Assembly: GCA_030608465.1 (NCBI GenBank)
Contig: JAUWEC010000003.1
Location: 1-46,941, forward strand
DNA length: 46,941 nucleotides
Origin: Chloroflexota bacterium
GTDB lineage: Bacteria > Chloroflexota > Anaerolineae > Anaerolineales > UBA11858
Reading direction: 5' to 3'
The position numbers and the translations under genes were made by a program. Positions 41,024 through 46,941 of this stretch are shown here, in pieces. Under the pieces are notes generated by a model, which did no database searches, was not told where the DNA came from, and saw only the letters and a list, made by a program, of their open reading frames with translations. The first letter of the stretch is position 1; each line of letters opens with the position of its first letter.

Positions 41024-41059
41024 ACCGGACAGAAAACTAGTTCTTGTCCGGTGTTTTTT
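41024..41059 (+). terminator. intrinsic terminator, bidirectional (fumarase / kynU)
   Basis: Stem ACCGGACA (41024-41031) with TGTCCGGT (41045-41052) is followed by GTTTTTTG. On the other strand, TTTTATAACTTTTC follows the same stem, so convergent kynU can also end here. Confidence 0.85.
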
Positions 41060-41122
41060 GTCCAGAACAGGCCATAGCCGGCAACAGGAAGAGAAACCAG
41101 TTCTTTCCCACTGAATTGTTAA

Positions 41123-42409
41123 TCAGGTTACCTTTAATTGTTTTTTTGAATACTCTTGGTAAATGCCATCTTCCAGGATGGTTTTAATCCGATTAAGTGC
41201 CCGATGAATATCTGAATAAGTGGTATATAGAGGAGCGATACCCAAACGAATATTGTCAGGGGCGCGAAAGTCCGGAATGACTCGCAGGGATGAGTCATCC
41301 GGCAAGGGATCAATTAAAGCCCGGCAAATGCGGTACGCTTCGGGATGCCTCAAGGAGACATGAGATCCCCGTTGGATTGGATCAAGGGGTGAACCGAGTT
41401 GAAAACCGAGCGGATTAAGCCACTCCTGAGCGAGATATATGAGGTACTCAGTTTGCTGGATACTCTTTTCCCGCAGGTGCCCCATACCTGCTTCCAGCAG
41501 GATATCGAGAGCCGGTTCGATTCCCATCATGGAAAGGATATGGGGAGTGCTGATTTGAAACCGGGATATTCCCTCAGCCGGAGTGAAGTCCAGATTAAAA
41601 TCAAATGGAGATTGGTCAGCAAACCAACCCCAGATGGGGGGGATTAATTGGTTCTGGAGATCCTTTCGTACATACAAAAAAGCTGGTGCCCCCGGTCCTC
41701 CATTCAAATATTTATAAGTACAGCCAACAGCCAGATCTACCTGCCATTCATTGAGTTTCAGTGGAACCGCACCCACGGAATGTGAGAGGTCCCATAAGGC
41801 AAGAGCGCCGGCTTGATGGGCAAGTTTGGTTACTGATTCCATCTCATACATGAAAGCACTTTTAAACGCCACATGGGTGAGGGCTACCAGCGCAGTGTCT
41901 TCGGTGATCGCATCTTGAATACGCTGGTCGCCGATGGTGATAGAATCTTCCGATTTAAGCAGCTTTAATCGGTGCTTATTCCCTAATAGTTCAATGACGC
42001 CCTGAAAAACATACAGGTCTGATGGAAAATTAAATTCATCACTGAGAAGGATTGATCTATCAACCCGGAATCGCAAAGCTGCAGCCGTGAGTTTAAAAAG
42101 ATTTAATGAAGTTGTGTCGCAAACCAACACTTCGTCAGGCTCCGCGCCGATCAAATCTGCCAGTTTTGCTCCCAACTGACCCGGTTTTTCAAACCAACCG
42201 CGATTCCATCCCCGGACAAGGTCTTTTCCCCATTGATTTTTGACAACGTCCTGAAGATGAGGGACGGTGGCTTGAGGAAGTCTTCCCAGCGAGTTACCGT
42301 CTAAATAAATTAAGTCAGGGTCGTCGATAACAAATCGTTCCCGGAAACCAGCCAGCGTATCCTGGTTATCAAGCTGTAGGGCATAAACTTCTTCAGTAGA
42401 TTTTTCCAT
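41123..42409 (-). CDS. kynU: kynureninase
   Basis: A PLP-dependent hydrolase of 428 residues that cleaves kynurenine (or 3-hydroxykynurenine) to anthranilate and alanine in tryptophan catabolism or NAD synthesis. Characteristic parts are YLDGNSLGRLP (residues 35-45), DTTSLNLFKL, FNFPSDLYVFQG and WDLSHSVGAVPL. The PLP lysine is K233 in CTYKYLNGGPG. GAGGG lies upstream of the ATG. It is 188 bases downstream of a formyltransferase-fold gene, with no other kyn genes (tryptophan dioxygenase, formamidase) visible. Confidence 0.95.
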   Translation of the reverse strand: MEKSTEEVYALQLDNQDTLAGFRERFVIDDPDLIYLDGNSLGRLPQATVPHLQDVVKNQWGKDLVRGWNRGWFEKPGQLGAKLADLIGAEPDEVLVCDTTSLNLFKLTAAALRFRVDRSILLSDEFNFPSDLYVFQGVIELLGNKHRLKLLKSEDSITIGDQRIQDAITEDTALVALTHVAFKSAFMYEMESVTKLAHQAGALALWDLSHSVGAVPLKLNEWQVDLAVGCTYKYLNGGPGAPAFLYVRKDLQNQLIPPIWGWFADQSPFDFNLDFTPAEGISRFQISTPHILSMMGIEPALDILLEAGMGHLREKSIQQTEYLIYLAQEWLNPLGFQLGSPLDPIQRGSHVSLRHPEAYRICRALIDPLPDDSSLRVIPDFRAPDNIRLGIAPLYTTYSDIHRALNRIKTILEDGIYQEYSKKQLKVT

Positions 42410-42597
42410 GGACGAATCCCTCTTTCAAGAATATCAGTGATCACCATTACAAAGCTGGAAAATATATTACGCAACGGATCAATAATAAAATTCACCCATA
42501 ACTCTTACATGGAGCCAGAAGGATGCAAACCTTCCTCAGTGAGCAATGCGGTGTCTTGGGCTGCTCTCCAGGAGACGGGAGTGATATCTTGTGTTCT

Positions 42598-43311
42598 TCA
42601 ATCTGCGAAATGCGAATAGCGGCTTTCTGCCAGACGCTGTTTGCCTTCTTCTAATAAATCGTCTGGAATGACTCTAAAGGTCTCCCCCACATTAGGGTCT
42701 TGGGGTGTGCGGGGAGCTTTTCCATATGCAATGGAATTTATTGCTTCAACCATCAATTCTCCTGCCAGTATGGCAATGCGATAATTAATGCTTTCATAAG
42801 TATCATGGCGATAGACAGGAAGCTGCCTTGAGACAATAATGTCGCCGGTATCAATTCCTGGGTCTATAAAGTGAGCGGTAGCACCTTGCGGCATGTCTTT
42901 ATATAAAGCCCAGCCTACCGAAGATGCCCCGCGCAGCCAAGGAAGTAAGCCTGGATGTGAATTGACCGTAGATTGGCACGGCACTTCAAGGATGTTTGGT
43001 TTGATGATGCGCGTTCCACCTAATACTAGTACATCAGGTTTATCGGCTAAGAGCAATTCTTTACAGGTGTCGTCATTATGATTGGATACACAATATACCG
43101 GTATCTTCCTCCCAGAGATCAATTGCGTCAGATGCGGTGGCACTGGCTGACCTGCAATGCGCGTCAGGAATTTTTCGCGCTCTACATCACCCACATTTGA
43201 CACCTCTTGGATGATCATACTGGGTACCAAGTCGTTTTCCAATAGGATTCGCAGCATCTCCCGTCCATAGGGATGTTCTTCTAATACTAGAAAAGCAAAG
43301 TGGAGGGACAT
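42598..43311 (-). CDS. formyltransferase-fold protein
   Basis: The 237-residue protein has the formyltransferase catalytic triad pattern: Asn and His in VNSHPGLLPWLRGA and Asp in HFIDPGIDTGDII. It lacks the C-terminal tRNA-binding domain of methionyl-tRNA formyltransferase. Its N-terminal part (EEHPYGREMLRILLENDLVPSMIIQEVSN) is like that of sugar N-formyltransferases or stand-alone domain proteins, so the substrate is open. No convincing ribosome site was found. It lies 31 bases after tyrS on the same strand and could be cotranscribed. A role in kynurenine metabolism is possible from position only. Confidence 0.8.
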   Translation of the reverse strand: MSLHFAFLVLEEHPYGREMLRILLENDLVPSMIIQEVSNVGDVEREKFLTRIAGQPVPPHLTQLISGRKIPVYCVSNHNDDTCKELLLADKPDVLVLGGTRIIKPNILEVPCQSTVNSHPGLLPWLRGASSVGWALYKDMPQGATAHFIDPGIDTGDIIVSRQLPVYRHDTYESINYRIAILAGELMVEAINSIAYGKAPRTPQDPNVGETFRVIPDDLLEEGKQRLAESRYSHFAD

Positions 43312-43342
43312 AACGGCTTACCGCCCTATACACAAGGTCAGG

Positions 43343-44569
43343 TCAGATTACTTTTATAAAACGGCGCTTACCAACCTGCAGCACCCCTTTCCCGGGGAAC
43401 TTGGCATGTGGGTCTTCCAATATTTGATCATCAAGGCGGACTGCATTTTGTTGAATCAACCGCCGGGCCTGGCTGCGGCTCTCGGTGAGACCGCTTTCTT
43501 GAAGCATATCCAGGACTGATTGGCCTTTTTTAAGTTTGTATTCATTCATCTCCTCAGGCTGGCCCTGCTCCTGGAAGACTCGGACGAATTCAGCCTCAGC
43601 TTTTTCTGCTGCCTTCTGTCCATGGTAGATGGTTACAATTTCGCGAGCCAGTTTCATCTTGGCTTCTTTTGGGTGCAGGCTGCCGCTAGAGATCTTTTCT
43701 TCAAAGGATTTAATCTCATCTGGAGTCCAGCGGGTTACCAGCCGACTGAAGATTCCCATGGCCTTATCCGGAATGCTCATTAATTTTCCATACATGTCTT
43801 TGGGATCACCTGTGATGACAATATGGTTGCCCAAAGACTTGCTCATCCTGATTTCACCGTCTGTGCCCGGCAGAATGGACATGATAATGCTAATATTGGG
43901 TTTCTTCCCCAGGGCTGTCATCAGCTTCCTGGAAGCTGTGACTATATTAAATAACTGATCGCTGCCCCCTATCTGGACATCTGCGTCCAGGGTAAAGGCG
44001 TCATATCCCTGCATCAGGGCATAATAAAATTCGTGCAGGTAAATAGCTTCGTTATTTTGAAACCGTTTGGCAAAATTATCCCGGGTCAGGAACTGTCCTA
44101 CAGTGAAATTAGAGCTTAAGTGGATCAGGTCTTTAAAGGTCAGTTTTGATAACCATTCTGAGTTGTGACGGATAATGGTTTTTTCAGGATCCAGAACTTT
44201 GAAGCTTTGTTCAGCATAGGTTTGTCCGTTTTGGGCAACCTGCTCAGGGGACAGGCGGGGTCTCAGTTTGTCCTTGTCGGAGGGATCACCTATCAGGGAT
44301 GTGAAATCGCCTATCACGAATGTCACTTCGTGACCTAGTTCCTGGAATTGCCTTAGTTTGCGCATGGTTACGGTATGACCCAGGTGCAAATCAGGAGCAG
44401 TTGGATCATATCCGCAGTAGACTTTGAGGGGGCGTTTTTCCTTTTCAGCTTGCAGCAGCCGTTCCTTTAATTCCGCTGCCATGGCTTTTTTTACCTGATC
44501 ATCACCATATTCGGCGCCCTGCATCAGGTAAGCTACTTGTTCGTCAATTGTCATTTTTTTCTTAGCCAT
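43343..44569 (-). CDS. tyrS: tyrosyl-tRNA synthetase
   Basis: TyrRS attaches tyrosine to tRNA(Tyr). The 408-residue protein has HLGH (62-65) as the HIGH motif and RMSKS (241-245) as the KMSKS motif, with LHEFYYALMQGYDAF and QIGGSDQLFNI for substrate binding. A C-terminal S4-type RNA-binding domain follows at about residues 345-408 (SRSQARRLIQQNAVRL). It looks like the TyrZ-type subgroup (DPTAPDLHLGH). GGGAGAA lies upstream of the ATG. A leader with a terminator 27 bases before the start suggests attenuation. Confidence 0.96.
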   Translation of the reverse strand: MAKKKMTIDEQVAYLMQGAEYGDDQVKKAMAAELKERLLQAEKEKRPLKVYCGYDPTAPDLHLGHTVTMRKLRQFQELGHEVTFVIGDFTSLIGDPSDKDKLRPRLSPEQVAQNGQTYAEQSFKVLDPEKTIIRHNSEWLSKLTFKDLIHLSSNFTVGQFLTRDNFAKRFQNNEAIYLHEFYYALMQGYDAFTLDADVQIGGSDQLFNIVTASRKLMTALGKKPNISIIMSILPGTDGEIRMSKSLGNHIVITGDPKDMYGKLMSIPDKAMGIFSRLVTRWTPDEIKSFEEKISSGSLHPKEAKMKLAREIVTIYHGQKAAEKAEAEFVRVFQEQGQPEEMNEYKLKKGQSVLDMLQESGLTESRSQARRLIQQNAVRLDDQILEDPHAKFPGKGVLQVGKRRFIKVI

Positions 44570-44596
44570 CAGGTTCTCCCTGTTCTAATCAGGCTA

Positions 44597-44633
44597 CTAA
44601 AAATAATAACACGCCCCCACAAGGGAGGGCGTG
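44597..44633 (-). terminator. intrinsic terminator/attenuator in the tyrS leader
   Basis: Minus-strand hairpin CACGCCC/GGGCGTG (44633-44627 with 44616-44610) is followed by TTATTATTTTT. It ends only about 27 bases before the tyrS ATG, so tyrS transcripts must pass it. Confidence 0.7.
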
Positions 44634-44636
44634 ATG

Positions 44637-44671
44637 AGAAGCACTGGTCTGTTGTTCGATCCAGCGCTTCT
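44637..44671 (-). other. upstream hairpin in the tyrS leader
   Basis: Minus-strand AGAAGCGCTGG pairs with CCAGTGCTTCT over 11 bp. A G-U pair on the minus RNA would be a mismatch on the plus RNA, which supports folding in this direction. It lies 3 bases before the attenuator hairpin. Confidence 0.55.
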
Positions 44672-44727
44672 AAAGAGGATAATAATATCCAGTCAGATTT
44701 TGTGGTTTTTCACTGAACATAAATTTG

Positions 44728-44736
44728 ATTATAACA
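44728..44736 (-). promoter_or_regulatory. extended -10 promoter candidate for tyrS
   Basis: Minus-strand TGTTATAAT (44736-44728) is a perfect TATAAT with the extended TG at the right position. The -35 region is weak. Transcription would start near 44721 and cover both leader hairpins. Confidence 0.5.
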
Positions 44737-44751
44737 AATAATTAATCTATC

Positions 44752-44781
44752 GGATACAGTTTCCTCAATGAAACCGTATCC
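44752..44781 (-). other. hairpin downstream of ileS
   Basis: A 12-bp stem (44781-44770 with 44763-44752) has a G-U pair that fits the minus-strand RNA. It lies 33 bases past the ileS stop and may stabilise or end the ileS transcript. No T-run follows. Confidence 0.45.
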
Positions 44782-44813
44782 TCAAAAAAAGAAACCATGC
44801 CCTACGTGTTTAT

Positions 44814-46941
44814 CTACTCAACAACCTTTAATCCCAAGGTCACTTCCTCACCTTCGAAACTTGAGGTTCCGCTGTACATGTCTTTTTCCGGGTCGCCTTC
44901 ACTCATTTCTACCGTGAGAGTCTCTTCCATGATGTAGTCTCGATGGGTTTCAATAGCGTTTTGGAGGGTTGGCGAAGCCTGGTAAACCAGGGAAATCCGG
45001 TCGGATATATTAAATTCTGCTTGTTTTCGGAAGTCCTGGATGCGGCGAATGATTTCCCGCGCAAGTCCTTCATCCCGCAGTTCCGCAGTGATCTCGGTTT
45101 CAATGGCAATGGTAAGCAGTTTGCTGTCCACTGTGGATAAGCCTTCTGCTGCTTCACTGCGGAGGAGGACTTCTTCTGCGGTGAGCTGGATTTGTTTCCC
45201 CTCCAGTTCTAGGGGTATATTTTTGCCTTCATTCACCAGGGTGACAATTTCCTCCGGATCCTTTTCAGACAAAGCGGCTTGAACTTTTGGGAAGTCCGTC
45301 CCGTACTTTGGTCCCAGGGCACGATTGTTTGGAAGCACCTTATAGACCAGGAGGGATTTTGCATCCTGGACAAATACCAGGTCCTTAACATTTAGCTCGT
45401 CTTTGACGATTTCAATCAGCTCTTTATCAAGTTCTGCTCGACCTTCTTTGACGTGAACCAGTACTTGAGCGAGAGGTTGACGGACTTTGATCCCAACATT
45501 GCTGCGGGCGCTTAGTCCCTGGCTGGCGGTTTCCCGGGCTAATTTCATCTGATCGATTAATTTTTGATCGATGGCATTCTGATCTACATCAGGCCAGAGG
45601 GTGTGGTGGATACTCTGGTGGGCATCCGGGTATAATGACCTGACAAGGTTCTGGTAGATTTGTTCGGTGAGGAAAGGAATCACCGGGGCCAAGGAGCGGC
45701 TCATCTTTACCAGGACGTGCCAGAGCGTTTCGTAGGCGGTGTTTTTATCCTGGTCAGTCTCTGTTTTCCAATATCGCCTCCGGGAGCGGCGGACATACCA
45801 GTTACTCAGATCATCCAGGAGGGACTCGAATTCCAGGGTAGCGTTATATGCGTTTGAGTTTTCCAGATCCGATGTGACCTGTTCTACGGTCTGGTTTAAC
45901 CGGGCCAGGATCCAGCGGTCCAGCGGATTTTGACTTTCTGGTGTAGGTCCTTCGGGATAATCCTGGTCAAATTTCTTTGATTCAGGGGACCAACCGTCGA
46001 TTTCGGCATAGGTGGTAAAGAAGGAATAGACATTCCAGAAAGGAATGATGAACCGGCGGCGGGTTTCCTCCGCGCGGTGATAACCAAACAACAGGTTGTT
46101 TTCCGGTTTATGCGCGCTGTACAGCCAGCGCATAACATCCACGCCCATTTTATCCGCGGCTTCGTTGAACTCTATTGAATTTCCCGAGGATTTATGCATT
46201 TCCCGGCCATCTTCTGCATGCAAGCTGGCGTAGCTGAAATTCTCCAGGAAAGGAGGCGAGTTGTCCAGAACGGTCCCCATGGCAAGTAAACTGTAGAACC
46301 AATTGCGGAATTGTCCCGGAAATGATTCGCTGATCCAGTGAGCGGGATACCACTTTTCCCAGAATTTCGGATCAGTCCGGAAACTCAAAGTGGAAAATGG
46401 CACAATGCCCGCATCCAGCCAGGGATTGCCCACATCGGGAATACGGGTCATCTTTCCACCGCATTTATCGCAGGCCAACACTACCTCATCGATAAACGGG
46501 CGGTGAGGTGTATGCCCTTTGAGGGCGTCAAATCCCTCTATGGCTCTTTCTTCCAATTCCTCTTCATCACCAATCACATGGAAATGATCACAATCCTGAC
46601 ATACCCAGATCGGCAAGGCTAATCCCCAGTAGCGTTTTTTGGAAATCATCCAGTCGTGCATGTTTCGCAGCCAATCCAATTCACGGGCGTATCCAAAATC
46701 AGGGATCCAGCGGATTTGATCCACTACATCCATAATTTGATAGCGCAGGCTGGACTCCTTCTCTTCCGCGGTAATCTCTTCCCGGGGTTTCTGGTAGTTC
46801 TCACCCATGTTGATGAACCATTCATCCACCAGACGGAAAACGAGTTCGGTTTTACAGCGCCAACAGGTGGGATAGCGGTGCGTATAGGGTTCTACATGAT
46901 ATAGAATGTCTTTTTCTTCCAGGTTTTTAAAAATTTCATCC
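44814..46941 (-). CDS. ileS: isoleucyl-tRNA synthetase, C-terminal part (5' end outside window)
   Basis: About 708 C-terminal residues of IleRS are present, with the frame running off the right edge. The editing/zinc region shows PYTHRYPTCWRCKTELVFR, CQDCDHFH and CDKCGGKMTRIPDVGNPWLDAG. The KMSKS-loop region reads MHKSSGNSIEFNEAAD instead of the common KMSKSLGN, a variant of the kind seen in some eukaryotic-like IleRS. The anticodon-binding and C-terminal helical domains follow (WYVRRSRRRYWK, LAPVIPFLTEQIYQNL), with a long C-terminal part including IRRIQDFRKQAEFNISDRI. The start codon lies beyond the window. It precedes tyrS on the same strand. Confidence 0.95.
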   Translation of the reverse strand, partial: DEIFKNLEEKDILYHVEPYTHRYPTCWRCKTELVFRLVDEWFINMGENYQKPREEITAEEKESSLRYQIMDVVDQIRWIPDFGYARELDWLRNMHDWMISKKRYWGLALPIWVCQDCDHFHVIGDEEELEERAIEGFDALKGHTPHRPFIDEVVLACDKCGGKMTRIPDVGNPWLDAGIVPFSTLSFRTDPKFWEKWYPAHWISESFPGQFRNWFYSLLAMGTVLDNSPPFLENFSYASLHAEDGREMHKSSGNSIEFNEAADKMGVDVMRWLYSAHKPENNLLFGYHRAEETRRRFIIPFWNVYSFFTTYAEIDGWSPESKKFDQDYPEGPTPESQNPLDRWILARLNQTVEQVTSDLENSNAYNATLEFESLLDDLSNWYVRRSRRRYWKTETDQDKNTAYETLWHVLVKMSRSLAPVIPFLTEQIYQNLVRSLYPDAHQSIHHTLWPDVDQNAIDQKLIDQMKLARETASQGLSARSNVGIKVRQPLAQVLVHVKEGRAELDKELIEIVKDELNVKDLVFVQDAKSLLVYKVLPNNRALGPKYGTDFPKVQAALSEKDPEEIVTLVNEGKNIPLELEGKQIQLTAEEVLLRSEAAEGLSTVDSKLLTIAIETEITAELRDEGLAREIIRRIQDFRKQAEFNISDRISLVYQASPTLQNAIETHRDYIMEETLTVEMSEGDPEKDMYSGTSSFEGEEVTLGLKVVE

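Noticed and set aside
42410-42597. Short plus-strand ORF (42437-42619) or a tRNA between kynU and the formyltransferase gene
   Set aside because: No cloverleaf or family match was recognised and the ORF overlaps the real gene's 3' end; I see only plain intergenic sequence.
44570-44813. T-box leader for tyrS
   Set aside because: The expected AGGGUGGNACCGCG-type antiterminator sequence was not found, so only a generic attenuator-like leader is claimed.

Overview
The window looks like chromosomal DNA of a Chloroflexota bacterium, most likely class Anaerolineae. This is an inference from gene content: lipoproteins with Thr/Pro-rich linkers, a DUF2089/SHOCT-like regulatory operon, a MutL/GlmL-like ATPase set among large membrane proteins, and tRNA-dependent amidation genes. 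No rRNA, tRNA, CRISPR array or insertion sequence was recognised. Both ends cut genes: an acyl-CoA dehydrogenase on the left and isoleucyl-tRNA synthetase on the right.

Positions 1-8.7 kb hold mostly household genes. On the minus strand are the acyl-CoA dehydrogenase and glmS. On the plus strand are gatC-gatA, a PfkB sugar kinase, a HAD phosphatase and two ICMT/PEMT-like membrane proteins. Between glmS and gatC sits an accessory AbiF (Abi_2, HEPN RNase-like) gene. A near-consensus promoter and a roughly 58-nt structured RNA ending in a terminator precede it directly. This matches the AbiF toxin/RNA-antitoxin layout, the proposed ancestor of Cas13.

Positions 8.7-15.4 kb hold a secreted VIT-VWA protein, a small holin-like membrane protein and a four-gene sulfur module: SQR-type flavoprotein, DUF1641, single-cysteine DsrC/TusE and DsrE2-like. 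A promoter-proximal dyad precedes the module and an XRE-cupin regulator converges on its end.

Positions 15.5-23.6 kb carry a PspC protein, then a minus-strand operon of a DUF2089 regulator and three proteins that all share one short helical 'SHOCT-like' module. Next comes a tandem triplication of LysM-M23 lipoproteins.

Positions 23.9-31.5 kb hold a phosphoesterase, a DUF4349 lipoprotein, rsmG, recF, def, an unusual cyclic-nucleotide-binding/double-PH membrane protein and a phosphohexomutase.

Positions 31.6-40 kb form one compact minus-strand cluster of eight genes: a small soluble protein, a DUF6754-like membrane protein, two polytopic membrane proteins, an 813-aa zinc-ribbon/acidic-repeat/membrane protein, an actin-fold (GlmL/MutL-like) ATPase, a barrel/KOW-like protein, and an LPDTG-tailed protein. 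No glutamate mutase is present. I regard this cluster and the AbiF unit as the two systems most worth following up.

Positions 40-46.9 kb hold a lone class I fumarase alpha subunit, kynureninase, a formyltransferase-fold protein, and tyrS with an attenuator-like leader, ending in the partial ileS.
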